From the NCBI RefSeq assembly GCF_900111815.1, contig NZ_LT630004.1, forward strand, positions 494,068 to 558,067: a stretch of DNA of 64,000 nt, given 5' to 3'. The DNA is from Bacillus massilinigeriensis. Its GTDB lineage: Bacteria; Bacillota; Bacilli; Bacillales; Cytobacillaceae. The notes below the pieces were generated by a model. The model did not search any database. It was not told the DNA's origin and saw nothing but the letters and a program-made list of their open reading frames with translations. Positions 35,206 to 44,041 of this stretch are shown here, one piece after another; position 1 is the first letter of the stretch; each line of letters starts with the position of its first letter. A program made the position numbers and the translations under genes.

Positions 35206-35355
35206 TTACCTGTTCCTTGCGTTTTCGCATTTTTGGTTGGCAACCCCGCAAGAAGTCTTGCATGCAGATTGGCAAGATGTTTGGCATGCGCCGCAGCCGC
35301 CATGCTTTGCAGTGTCGACAAGCTTGCGTGTGCTCAATGTAACGATTCTTTTCAT
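35206..35355 (-). CDS. scfA: SCIFF six-cysteine ranthipeptide precursor
   Basis: A 49-residue peptide with exactly six cysteines, at 21, 24, 28, 32, 36 and 43. The C-terminal part 'GGCGACQTSCQSACKTSCGV' followed by 'ANQKCEN' matches the SCIFF family ('six cysteines in forty-five residues'); the leader is 'MKRIVTLSTRKLVDTAKHGG'. ATG 35355 is used, with AGAGG about 10 nt upstream; the 21 codons before it are in frame but cover the ribosome-binding site. Directly upstream of its maturase. The family is widespread in Clostridia; its biological role is still debated. Confidence 0.93.
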   Translation of the reverse strand: MKRIVTLSTRKLVDTAKHGGCGACQTSCQSACKTSCGVANQKCENARNR

Positions 35356-35390
35356 GACGATACAACCTCTTTTATGTAGTTTTGTAACAG

Positions 35391-35422
35391 AATTGTGAAT
35401 ATTAGTGAATCTTTTCACAATT
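35391..35422. promoter_or_regulatory. Inverted repeat upstream of scfA, candidate operator
   Basis: AATTGTGAA (35391-35399) and TTCACAATT (35414-35422) form a perfect 9-bp inverted repeat with a 14-nt spacer. On the minus strand it overlaps a candidate promoter (TTCACT, 17 nt, TACAAA). The half-sites equal the Rex half-site TTGTGAA, but the spacing is too long for a normal Rex box. Confidence 0.5.
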
Positions 35423-35601
35423 ATTCCTTTCTTATTTTATCAACCTTAAGGGATAAGGGGTGATTTTGCCTGTAATTTTAAAAAAATCGACACATTCACG
35501 TTGTTGAAATATCGCATGCAAGTCACGAAAGTGGGAATAGGATTTATAGTATGACAAAATATACTTATATCAAGGCGGAAAATCGAGCGAGGAGACTTGA
35601 C

Positions 35602-38241
35602 ATGGAATTTTACCGGCATGGCAAAGATGAAGTAATGAGTGAGATTGATTCCAGGGAAAGTGGATTGACAAAGGAAGAGGCAGCATCACGGCTGGAGAGG
35701 GACGGCTATAACGAAATCGCGGATAGGGAAAAGGTACCGACGTGGAAGCTGTTTCTTGAAACGTTCAAAGATGCAATGGTGATTGTTCTTCTTGCCGCGG
35801 CTGCTGTACAGATCCTTCTCGGCGAGATGGTCGAATCGCTGATTATTTTTCTCGTGCTATTAATTAACTCGGTAATCAGCGTTGTACAGACAAGGAAAGC
35901 GGAAAGCTCACTTGAAGCGCTCAGGAATATGTCCGCACCCGAAGCAAAAGTAATCAGGGGTGGAACGAAGCAGACGATTCCTGCAAAGGAGCTTGTACAA
36001 GGAGATATTGTCTTCCTGGAAGCAGGCGACTATGTGCCTGCGGATGGACGGATACTCGAAAGCGGCTCACTGAAAGTGAATGAAGGGATGCTGACAGGAG
36101 AATCGGAAGCAGTAGAAAAGATAACAGATACAATAGCGGAGGAAGTGCCGCTTGGAGATAGGCTGAACATGGTGTTCTCAAGCTCGCTCGTCGTTCATGG
36201 ACGCGGTACTTTTGTGGTAACAGGCACCGCTGAAAAGACGGAGGTCGGAAAGATTGCGGACATGCTTTCGACCGCGGAGCAAAAAGATACACCGCTTCAA
36301 CGGAAGCTGAACGATTTTAGCAAAAAGCTAGGCATTGGCATCCTGTTGCTCTGTATCGCAATTTTTGCTGTCCAAGCATTGCGGATTTGGTTTGGCGGAA
36401 GCGAAGGCGATACGACAACAGCGTTGCTGCAGGCGCTTATGTTCTCTGTGGCCATTGCAGTTGCGGCGATTCCTGAGGCGCTGCAGTCGATTGTCACGAT
36501 TGTTCTGTCTGTCGGAACAAATAAAATGGCAAAGCAGCATGCGATTATCCGGAAGCTTCCAGCGGTTGAAACGTTGGGCTCGACAAGAATCATTTGTACG
36601 GATAAGACTGGAACGCTGACGCAAAATAAAATGACGGTTACGGATCACTTTCTGCCATTCCAAACGAATGAGCGGCTTCCAGAAAATCACGAGGATTGGA
36701 GCGAGGCGGAGCGGCAGCTTGTTCGGATTGCGGTCCTGTGCAATGATTCCTACATAAATGAGGACGGCAAGGAAGTGGGCGATCCAACCGAAGTGGCGCT
36801 AATTCAATTTGCTGAAAAGCATGGGAGGAAATATGAAGAAATTCGTGCGAGCTACCGCAGGAAAGCGGAGCTGCCGTTTGATTCTGACCGGAAAAGAATG
36901 TCGACAATGCATGATATCAATGGGCAGAACTGTATGCTCGTAAAGGGTGGACCGGATGTCATGTTCCGCCAGGCGAGTGCTGTTTTTGTTGATGGGCAGG
37001 AGCAGCCGATGACGGATGATTTGCGAGCACGGTTTGAAGGCGCGAACGAAGAGTTCTCGAAACAAGCCTTAAGGGTGCTGGCGTATGGGTACAAGATTTT
37101 GCCTGACGGGAAAAAGACACTAAGTCTCGAAGACGAAACGGATCTCGTTCTCGTCGGATTGACTGCGATGATGGATCCGCCGAGGGAAGCGGTTTACGGT
37201 TCGATTGAAGAAGCGAAAAAGGCCGGCATCAGGACGATCATGATTACCGGTGACCATAAGACGACAGCACAGGCTATCGGCAGGGATATTGGGCTGATGG
37301 ACAGCAATGATATCGCGGTTACCGGCCAGGAGCTTGATAGAATGTCGGAAGACGAGCTGGATCGTGAGCTAGAAAAGATTTCGGTCTATGCCCGCGTCTC
37401 TCCTGAGAACAAAATTCGCATCGTCCGCGCATGGCAGAAAAAAGGCGCGATTACTGCAATGACGGGAGATGGCGTCAATGACGCTCCTGCGTTGAAACAA
37501 GCGGATATCGGGATTGCAATGGGCAGCGGTACCGATGTGGCTAAAGACTCTGCCGCGATGATTCTGACGGACGATAACTTTGTATCGATTGTTAATGCTG
37601 TGCAAGTCGGCAGGACGGTGTTCGATAATATTAAAAAGGCGATTGCCTATTTGTTCGCAGGTAACCTTGGGGCAATCATCGCCATCCTATATGCTGTTAT
37701 GCTGAACTTGCCGAATCCGTTTACTGCGCTGCAGCTGTTGTTTATCAACCTTGTGAATGACTCGCTGCCAGCCATTGCTCTTGGGATGGAAAAACCGGAA
37801 CCGAATGTGATGAAACGCAAGCCGCGGGCGATGGACGAAGGAATTTTTGCAGGCGGAACGATGAAGGCAGTGCTGACTCGCGGTTTGCTCATTGGAGCGG
37901 CTGTTATCGTCTCCTTCTATATCGGACTAGAGCAATCGGATGAGATGGGCGTCGCCATGGCGTTCACCACCTTGATACTGTCTCGGACCCTTCAAACATT
38001 CGCTGCTCGTTCCAACACACAGACAGCGATTCGGACCGGGTTCTTTAGCAATAAATATGTCATCGGCGCAGTAGTGCTTGGATTCTTGCTCTACGGGGTT
38101 ACCGTATTGCCGTTTGCGCGCGATGTTTTCAGCATTCCAGCGTCATTCGGTTTGAACGAATGGCTGATTGCGACAGGCATATCGGCTGGGGCTGTCATCC
38201 TCATGGAAATTGCCAAATTGCTGTTCCATCGTGAAGACTAA
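35602..38241 (+). CDS. Ca2+-transporting P-type ATPase (YloB/PMR1 type)
   Basis: Cation-pumping P2A ATPase of about 879 residues. The phosphorylation site is DKTGTLT with Asp334. 'MLTGESEAVEK' is the actuator-domain motif, 'AAIPEAL' in helix 4 is the calcium-type site, 'MITGDHKTTA' and 'MTGDGVNDAPALKQADIGIA' complete the P domain, and six C-terminal helices follow. The N-terminal 'ESGLTKEEAASRLERDGYNE' is the cation-ATPase N domain. ATG 35602 is preferred because GAGGAG lies 8-13 nt upstream; ATG 35551 is in frame with a weak site. Divergent from scfA. Confidence 0.93.
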   Translation: MEFYRHGKDEVMSEIDSRESGLTKEEAASRLERDGYNEIADREKVPTWKLFLETFKDAMVIVLLAAAAVQILLGEMVESLIIFLVLLINSVISVVQTRKAESSLEALRNMSAPEAKVIRGGTKQTIPAKELVQGDIVFLEAGDYVPADGRILESGSLKVNEGMLTGESEAVEKITDTIAEEVPLGDRLNMVFSSSLVVHGRGTFVVTGTAEKTEVGKIADMLSTAEQKDTPLQRKLNDFSKKLGIGILLLCIAIFAVQALRIWFGGSEGDTTTALLQALMFSVAIAVAAIPEALQSIVTIVLSVGTNKMAKQHAIIRKLPAVETLGSTRIICTDKTGTLTQNKMTVTDHFLPFQTNERLPENHEDWSEAERQLVRIAVLCNDSYINEDGKEVGDPTEVALIQFAEKHGRKYEEIRASYRRKAELPFDSDRKRMSTMHDINGQNCMLVKGGPDVMFRQASAVFVDGQEQPMTDDLRARFEGANEEFSKQALRVLAYGYKILPDGKKTLSLEDETDLVLVGLTAMMDPPREAVYGSIEEAKKAGIRTIMITGDHKTTAQAIGRDIGLMDSNDIAVTGQELDRMSEDELDRELEKISVYARVSPENKIRIVRAWQKKGAITAMTGDGVNDAPALKQADIGIAMGSGTDVAKDSAAMILTDDNFVSIVNAVQVGRTVFDNIKKAIAYLFAGNLGAIIAILYAVMLNLPNPFTALQLLFINLVNDSLPAIALGMEKPEPNVMKRKPRAMDEGIFAGGTMKAVLTRGLLIGAAVIVSFYIGLEQSDEMGVAMAFTTLILSRTLQTFAARSNTQTAIRTGFFSNKYVIGAVVLGFLLYGVTVLPFARDVFSIPASFGLNEWLIATGISAGAVILMEIAKLLFHRED

Positions 38242-38242
38242 A

Positions 38243-38277
38243 AAAGCAGTCCCCTTAATGTTGTGGGGACTGCTTTC
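38243..38277 (+). terminator. Terminator of the P-type ATPase gene
   Basis: AGCAGTCCCC / GGGGACTGCT stem, 10-nt loop, then TTCATTATTTT. Directly after the stop codon. Confidence 0.85.
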
Positions 38278-38704
38278 ATTATTTTGCGGCAACCAGATGT
38301 GTAATAAATTCGACAACGCGTATGCCAGCGACATCTTTGATATGCTGCTGGATTGATTCATATGGATAAAGTTCAATAGAAAAGGCATGATTATAGTATG
38401 CAAATAAGCGCGTTTTAGAGCACGCCCCTTTTGCTTTTTAGCGTTTGTAATTGCTTTGACATTTATGGATTGTTAGGAGAGTATATTGGTTCCGGGAAAT
38501 GGAGATTTTCGTAACGAACCAGCTTAGGTCATATCCACAGTACGCTATTTCGCCCGCAAACCATTAAAAATTGTCATTTTGATTTGTTTTTTTAGTTAAC
38601 ATGGGGAGTTTTTCGGGGAAAAGGGAAGCACTTTTGAAAAAGTCATACCTATAACCGGTTACAAAGGCGATAACTCCCTAGTGGGGATGCTTCAAGAAAT
38701 AGGC
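38278..38704. other. Intergenic region, no gene recognised
   Basis: About 430 nt of AT-rich sequence before the 21-bp repeat array. No open frame with a ribosome-binding site. The stretch between the array and dedA (38801-38964) likewise holds nothing recognised apart from the dedA ribosome-binding site. Confidence 0.5.
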
Positions 38705-38800
38705 TATCTACGGTAATCGGCCATTTATCAACGGTAATCGGGGATTTATCAACGGTAAACGTTCAGATATCAACGGTAAACCCTAATTTATCTACAGTAG
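38705..38800 (+). repeat. 21-bp-period TATCWACGGTAA array (5 units)
   Basis: Cores start at 38705, 38726, 38747, 38768 and 38789, exactly 21 bp apart: TATCTACGGTAA, then three TATCAACGGTAA, then the degenerate TATCTACAGTAG, with 9-nt variable fillers. It is intergenic between the ATPase and dedA. The inverted copy at 47559 uses the same 12-mer. Unknown function. Confidence 0.93.
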
Positions 38801-38964
38801 ATTCCAGATTATTCCTATAATCCGTGATTTCCAGCTATCAGGGAATACATAGAGATGAATCTTCGTTAAGATTTCCAACTTATATCATTTGGTATATTTG
38901 CTGCTTTGTAATAATATAAAGAACATATGGGCTGTACATTAAATAATGGAAATTGGAGTGTATT

Positions 38965-39576
38965 ATGGAATCCTGGATACAAAGCTTAGTTGAACAGTAT
39001 GGTTATTGGGGAATCTTTTTTCTCATTGCGCTGGAAAATGTATTTCCGCCAATCCCTTCAGAGGTAATTCTTACATTTGGCGGTTACATGACCACTCGAT
39101 CGGATATCACGATTGTTGGCGTCATTATCGCATCGACGCTCGGTGCTGTTGTCGGAGCGGTTATTCTCTATTGCTTGGGTCTGCTTCTCGATGTGGAGCG
39201 GATGGAAAAAATTATCGACAGATACGGAAATGTCCTTCGACTCACAAAAGAGGATTTGTACAAGGCCGATTCTTGGTTTGACAAGTATGGTATATGGACG
39301 GTGCTGTTTTGCCGCCTCATCCCGCTTATCAGAAGCTTGATCTCAATACCAGCAGGGATGGCTAACATGAAATTCTCTTTGTTCCTGCTTTTTACGACAA
39401 TTGGGACGCTAGTCTGGAACACGATCCTCGTGAACCTTGGTGCAAGCGTGGGAAAAAACTGGAATGATATCGTCTTGATTATGGACAAGTATTCGAATGC
39501 CGTCTATGTTCTTATTGCAGCCTCATTCGTGTTAGTTGTCATTTGGTACATGAAAAAAAGAAAAAAATCTGCATAG
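38965..39576 (+). CDS. DedA-family membrane protein
   Basis: About 203 residues. Family hallmarks: 'LIALENVFPPIPSEVILTFG' near the N-terminus and 'FCRLIPLIRSLISIPAGMAN' in the middle, with membrane helices between and after. DedA proteins include undecaprenyl-phosphate and phosphatidylethanolamine flippases needed for envelope maintenance. ATG 38965 has TTGGAGTG upstream. Similar to B. subtilis YngC. Single gene with its own terminator. Confidence 0.9.
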   Translation: MESWIQSLVEQYGYWGIFFLIALENVFPPIPSEVILTFGGYMTTRSDITIVGVIIASTLGAVVGAVILYCLGLLLDVERMEKIIDRYGNVLRLTKEDLYKADSWFDKYGIWTVLFCRLIPLIRSLISIPAGMANMKFSLFLLFTTIGTLVWNTILVNLGASVGKNWNDIVLIMDKYSNAVYVLIAASFVLVVIWYMKKRKKSA

Positions 39577-39589
39577 TAGAAATTGCACC

Positions 39590-39622
39590 AAGGCTGTCGG
39601 GAATTTCCGGCAGCCTTTTTTC
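39590..39622 (+). terminator. Terminator of dedA
   Basis: AAGGCTGTCGG / CCGGCAGCCTT stem followed by TTTTTTCAAG, about 15 nt after the stop. Confidence 0.85.
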
Positions 39623-39707
39623 AAGCAGATTAAACGGTTCCCTGAAAAAACCCATTGACAATCGTTACTTTAGCCTGTAACCTTTAAGGAAATTTAATAT
39701 TTAGATT

Positions 39708-39870
39708 TTTCTTATCAAGAGAAGCGGAGGGTTCTGGCCCTGTGAAGCTTCAGCAACCTTCAACATCGCGTTGAAAAGGTGCTAATTCCAGCAAGTTTTC
39801 AGAACTTGGGAGATAAGAAGCGGACTATTCCTTTATATTAAAGTCTTCTTCTTATAGAAGGCTTTTTTTA
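39708..39870 (+). promoter_or_regulatory. SAM (S-box) riboswitch with terminator
   Basis: Class I SAM riboswitch controlling the met operon. CTTATC..GATAAG (39711-39815) closes helix P1. Inside are 'AGAGAAGCGGAGGGTTCTGG', 'GAAGCTTCAGCAACC' and 'AAGGTGCTAATTCCAGCAAG', all S-box hallmarks. The terminator AGTCTTCT / AGAAGGCT with seven Ts is at 39842-39870. High SAM stabilises the aptamer and allows termination. A perfect TTGACA at 39655-39660 is a candidate -35, but the -10 is poor. Confidence 0.95.
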
Positions 39871-39900
39871 TTTTTTAAAAAAACAACTGGAGGTATCGTG

Positions 39901-41013
39901 ATGGTAAAGATCGATACAGCGCTTGCGCAAATAGGCAATCGCAGTGAACATGCTACTGGTGCGGTTAGCGCACCGATTTATTTAACAACAGCGTACCGCC
40001 ATGGAGGAATTGGCGAATCGAGCGGCTACGATTATGTCCGGACAGGAAATCCAACGCGGGAAGTGTTGGAAAAGGCGATTGCCGACCTAGAGGGAGGTGA
40101 CAGGGGATTTGCCTGCAGTTCTGGCATGGCGGCGATTTGGACGGTGCTTTCGCTGTTTTCATCAGAAGATGAGCTGATTGTTTCAAAGGATTTATACGGC
40201 GGGACGTACCGGCTCATGGAACAAGGGTTTGCGAAATGGGGATTGCATAGCGTCTATGTTGATATGTCCGATGAGGAAGCTATCACTGCAGCCATTACAC
40301 CCCGGACGAAAGCGCTGTTCGTCGAGACGCCGACAAATCCTCTGATGGAGCAGGCTGATATTGGGGCCATTGCGAAAATTGCCCAATCAAACGGACTCCT
40401 TTTTATTGTGGATAACACTTTTTACACTCCGCTGCTGCAAAAACCGTTAACCTTGGGGGCCGATATTGTGCTCCATAGCGCGACGAAGTATCTCGGCGGC
40501 CATAATGACGTGCTGGCAGGCCTGATTGTCGCAAAGGGACAAGAACTTTGTAATGAACTATTTCTCCACCATAATGGCGGCGGCGCCGTGCTTTCGCCGT
40601 TTGATTCATGGCTGCTGATCCGCGGCATGAAGACCCTCTCATTAAGAATGGAACGCCATGAAAGAAATGCAAAGAGCCTTGTTCAGTACTTAAAAACGCA
40701 TGAAGCTGTTACAGATGTCCTCTATCCTGGCCGCGGCGGAATGCTATCTTTTCGGTTAAAAAATTCCTCCATGGTAAATCCTTTTTTACAAAGCTTGCAG
40801 ACGATTACTTTTGCCGAAAGTCTAGGTGGTGTCGAAAGCTTGATTACTTATCCGACAACGCAGACCCATGCCGATATCCCAGAAGAAATCCGGGAAAAAT
40901 CAGGTGTTTGCAAGAGGCTGCTTCGCTTTTCAGTCGGAATTGAAGATGCAGAGGATTTGGCCGAGGACCTAGGAAGAGCACTGGAAAAAGCAGCGCAGGA
41001 GGTCTGTATATGA
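39901..41013 (+). CDS. metI: Cystathionine gamma-synthase / O-acetylhomoserine thiolyase
   Basis: PLP enzyme of the Cys/Met metabolism family that joins an activated homoserine to cysteine or sulfide in methionine synthesis. About 370 residues. The PLP lysine lies in 'LHSATKYLGGHNDVLAG'; 'YVRTGNPTREVLEKAIADLE' and 'CSSGMAAIWTVLSLF' are diagnostic. The gene follows the S-box directly. GTG 39898 and ATG 39901 are adjacent; GGAGG is 5 nt before the GTG. It overlaps metC by 4 nt. Confidence 0.95.
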   Translation: MVKIDTALAQIGNRSEHATGAVSAPIYLTTAYRHGGIGESSGYDYVRTGNPTREVLEKAIADLEGGDRGFACSSGMAAIWTVLSLFSSEDELIVSKDLYGGTYRLMEQGFAKWGLHSVYVDMSDEEAITAAITPRTKALFVETPTNPLMEQADIGAIAKIAQSNGLLFIVDNTFYTPLLQKPLTLGADIVLHSATKYLGGHNDVLAGLIVAKGQELCNELFLHHNGGGAVLSPFDSWLLIRGMKTLSLRMERHERNAKSLVQYLKTHEAVTDVLYPGRGGMLSFRLKNSSMVNPFLQSLQTITFAESLGGVESLITYPTTQTHADIPEEIREKSGVCKRLLRFSVGIEDAEDLAEDLGRALEKAAQEVCI

Positions 41014-42200
41014 AGAATGACTTTTCCATTGATACGGTTCTGCTCCACAATCAATATAAAACAGACCCAGTTACAGGCGCTGTCAGCGTGCCAATCCAGC
41101 ATGCCTCGACGTATCATCAGCCTTCAGTGGACAGCTTCGGGAAATACGATTATAGCCGGAGCCTGAATCCGACGCGGGAGGCTGTGGAAAACATCATTGC
41201 CGAACTCGAAGGAGGCATACGGGGTTTCGCTTTTTCTTCAGGGATGGCAGCCATTTCAACAGCCTTCCTTCTGTTAAAGAAGGGTGACCATATTGTTCTG
41301 TCAGAAGACGTGTATGGCGGTACTTTCCGAATGGTCACAGAGGTTCTTTCCCGGTTTGGGATGGAGCATACATTCGTAGACATGACCGATTTGGAAGCAA
41401 TAAAAGCTGCAATCCAACCGAATACAGCACTGCTCTACATCGAAACGCCATCAAACCCGCTGATGAAGGTAACCGATATTCGTGCGGTAAGTAAACTTGC
41501 AAAGGAGCATAGTGCCTACACTTTTGTCGATAACACGTTTATGACGCCATATCTCCAGCGCCCGCTTGAATTGGGCGCAGATCTCGTTCTTCATAGTGCG
41601 ACGAAATTTCTGTCAGGACACAGTGATACTGTCGCAGGATTGGCGGTAGCGGGAACGGAGGAAATAGGAGAAAGATTGTATAGTTTGCAGAATGCATTTG
41701 GTGCAGTCCTTGGCGTCCAGGATGCTTGGCTTGTGATGCGGGGCATGAAAACATTGTCTGTCAGGCTGAAACAGTCACAGTCCTCTGCCTTAAAAATCGC
41801 TCACTATTTGCAGGATCATCGCCTCGTAAAAAAAGTGCATTACCCTGGACTAGAAAATCATCCCCAGCACATGATTCACAGACAGCAGGCTAGCGGTCCG
41901 GGTGCAGTGCTGTCGTTCGAGCTCGAGCATGAAGCGATGCTGAAGGAATTTGTCCGCCGGATGGAGATACCCGTTTTTGCCGTCAGCCTTGGAGGAGTGG
42001 AATCGATTTTATCCTACCCTGCGAAGATGTCCCATGCCGCCATGGGAAAGCAAGAGCGGGAAAAGCGCGGGATCAGCAATTGTCTTTTGCGCCTATCCGT
42101 GGGACTCGAAAGTGCGGATGACTTGATTAGAGATTTAGGGACAGCGCTGGAATCCAGCGTGAAAAATAGGAGGGAGGGTACAGGATGGATAGTTTCCTGA
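41010..42200 (+). CDS. metC: Cystathionine beta-lyase
   Basis: PLP enzyme that cleaves cystathionine to homocysteine, pyruvate and ammonia, the next step after MetI. 396 residues. 'YDYSRSLNPTREAVENIIAE', the Lys in 'LHSATKFLSGHSDTVAGLAV' and 'LLRLSVGLESADDLI' fit MetC. It is homologous to MetI but clearly distinct in the active-site region. ATG overlaps the metI stop (ATGA) and its own end overlaps yitJ by 16 nt. Confidence 0.94.
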   Translation: MKNDFSIDTVLLHNQYKTDPVTGAVSVPIQHASTYHQPSVDSFGKYDYSRSLNPTREAVENIIAELEGGIRGFAFSSGMAAISTAFLLLKKGDHIVLSEDVYGGTFRMVTEVLSRFGMEHTFVDMTDLEAIKAAIQPNTALLYIETPSNPLMKVTDIRAVSKLAKEHSAYTFVDNTFMTPYLQRPLELGADLVLHSATKFLSGHSDTVAGLAVAGTEEIGERLYSLQNAFGAVLGVQDAWLVMRGMKTLSVRLKQSQSSALKIAHYLQDHRLVKKVHYPGLENHPQHMIHRQQASGPGAVLSFELEHEAMLKEFVRRMEIPVFAVSLGGVESILSYPAKMSHAAMGKQEREKRGISNCLLRLSVGLESADDLIRDLGTALESSVKNRREGTGWIVS

Positions 42201-44041
42201 AACGATTAGAAAAGGAAATATTGATTGCCGACGGGGCGATGGGTACCCTCTTGTATTCTTTTGGCACAGGCAGCTGCTTTGAAGAGCTTAACGTTTCCCA
42301 TCCTGAAGACATTGCCCGAATTCATGAGGCATACGTCGAAGCCGGCGCGGATATCATTCAAACAAATACGTATGCTGCCAACTATCTTAAGCTTGAGCGA
42401 TACGGTTTAGAAGATCAGGTAAAAAGCATTAACAGTGCCGCTGTCCGGATTGCCCGCAAGGCGTCTGCCGGAAAAGCCCATCTCCTTGGAACAATTGGCG
42501 GCATCCGCGGAATTCGTCCCTCTGCGATTTCGCTTGGCGAAATTAAGCGGAGCTTTCGGGAACAGCTTTATTGTCTGTTACTCGAGGGAGTCGATGGCAT
42601 TTTGCTCGAAACGTATGATGATTTTGAAGAACTGGAGAACATGCTCCGTATTGTAAAAAAAGAAACAGATCTTCCGGTTATTGCGCAAATATCCCTACAG
42701 GAAGTAGGCTTTATGGACAACGGCCTTTCTGTCGAAACTGCTTTTAACAGGCTTGAAGATCTTGGTGCTGATATCGTTGGGCTGAACTGCCGCCTCGGAC
42801 CCCACCATATGATCGCAAGTCTGGAAAGCGCAGAGATTCCAAAGCGAGCATACCTTTCCGCTTATCCGAACGCAGGGCTTCCCGCTTATACGGATGGTCG
42901 GTTCCATTATGAAGGGAATCCGGAGTATTTCCGGAAATCAGCTTATAGCTTCCGCGAGCAGGGAGTCCGGCTGCTTGGAGGCTGCTGTGGGACGACGCCT
43001 GAGCATATTGCCGCGTTTGCAGACGAACTGAAAGGAAAGGCACCTGTCACTAGCAAAAAAACGGCACAAAGGAAAGATAGAGTGATTGTTACTTCGACGA
43101 AGGTCATCCGAAGAGAGAGGCCGCTGCAGGAAATCGTGAAGGAACGGCCATCCGTCATCGTGGAACTGGATTCACCGCGGAAACTCGATACGACTCGATT
43201 TTTCCAAGGAGCGGAAGCGTTGAAAGCAGCAGGAGTAGATGCGTTGACGCTTGCCGATAATTCGCTCGCTTCCCCAAGGATATGCAACAAGGCGATCGGC
43301 CATCTTGTCAGGGAAAAGACAGGTCTCCGCCCGCTTGTTCACCTTACATGCCGCGACCGCAATCTTATTGGCCTGCAATCGCATCTAATGGGACTCCATA
43401 CCCTTGGTATCCACGATCTTCTCACAGTGACGGGAGATCCGGCAAGAGTAGGAGACTTTCCTGGCGCATCATCTGTGTTTGATGTTTCTTCGTTCCAACT
43501 GATTGAAATGATCCAGCAATTTAACGAAGGCTACTCTTATTCCGGCAAAGATCTTGGCCAAAAAGGCGCTTTTTCCATTGCCGCTGCGTTCAATCCGCAT
43601 GTCCGCTCTCTGGAAAAAGCCGTCGCACGGATGGAGAAGAAGCAGAAGTGCGGTGCGGATTATTTTATCACCCAACCCGTCTATTCGGAAAAACTGCTTC
43701 TTGAAGTATACGAAGCAACAAAGATGATTGATGCGCCTGTCTATATTGGACTTATGCCGCTGACGAGCAGCAGAAATGCAGAATTTCTTCACAATGAAGT
43801 GCCGGGAATTAAGATTTCTCATGATATTCTGGAGGCAATGGCGAGAGTCGGTAATGATCCGGTTCGCTCGAAACAGGAAGGAATCGCGATTACAAAATCG
43901 CTGATTGAAGCAGCCGCAGAGCTATTCAATGGAATATACCTCATCACTCCTTTCATGAACTATGAAATGAGCGTGGAGCTCGCAAACTATGCAAGGGAAT
44001 ATAGCAGTCTTGTTTCAAGGAGGAAGCAGCATGTCAACTAA
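42185..44041 (+). CDS. yitJ: Bifunctional homocysteine S-methyltransferase / methylenetetrahydrofolate reductase
   Basis: 618 residues with two domains. The N-terminal half (about 1-290) is a homocysteine methyltransferase with zinc-site cysteines in 'IVGLNCRLGPHH' and 'LLGGCCGTTPEH'. The C-terminal half is methylenetetrahydrofolate reductase ('IVELDSPRKLDTTRFFQGAE', 'HLTCRDRN', 'YFITQPVYS'). It supplies methyl-THF for MetH. The start (ATG 42185) has GGAGGGTA upstream and overlaps metC. The arrangement matches Bacillus YitJ. Confidence 0.95.
   Translation: MDSFLKRLEKEILIADGAMGTLLYSFGTGSCFEELNVSHPEDIARIHEAYVEAGADIIQTNTYAANYLKLERYGLEDQVKSINSAAVRIARKASAGKAHLLGTIGGIRGIRPSAISLGEIKRSFREQLYCLLLEGVDGILLETYDDFEELENMLRIVKKETDLPVIAQISLQEVGFMDNGLSVETAFNRLEDLGADIVGLNCRLGPHHMIASLESAEIPKRAYLSAYPNAGLPAYTDGRFHYEGNPEYFRKSAYSFREQGVRLLGGCCGTTPEHIAAFADELKGKAPVTSKKTAQRKDRVIVTSTKVIRRERPLQEIVKERPSVIVELDSPRKLDTTRFFQGAEALKAAGVDALTLADNSLASPRICNKAIGHLVREKTGLRPLVHLTCRDRNLIGLQSHLMGLHTLGIHDLLTVTGDPARVGDFPGASSVFDVSSFQLIEMIQQFNEGYSYSGKDLGQKGAFSIAAAFNPHVRSLEKAVARMEKKQKCGADYFITQPVYSEKLLLEVYEATKMIDAPVYIGLMPLTSSRNAEFLHNEVPGIKISHDILEAMARVGNDPVRSKQEGIAITKSLIEAAAELFNGIYLITPFMNYEMSVELANYAREYSSLVSRRKQHVN

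Noticed and set aside
38705-38800. Replication origin or DnaA-box cluster
   Set aside because: The cores differ from the DnaA box at two positions and no dnaA, dnaN or AT-rich unwinding element is nearby. Kept only as a weak resemblance.
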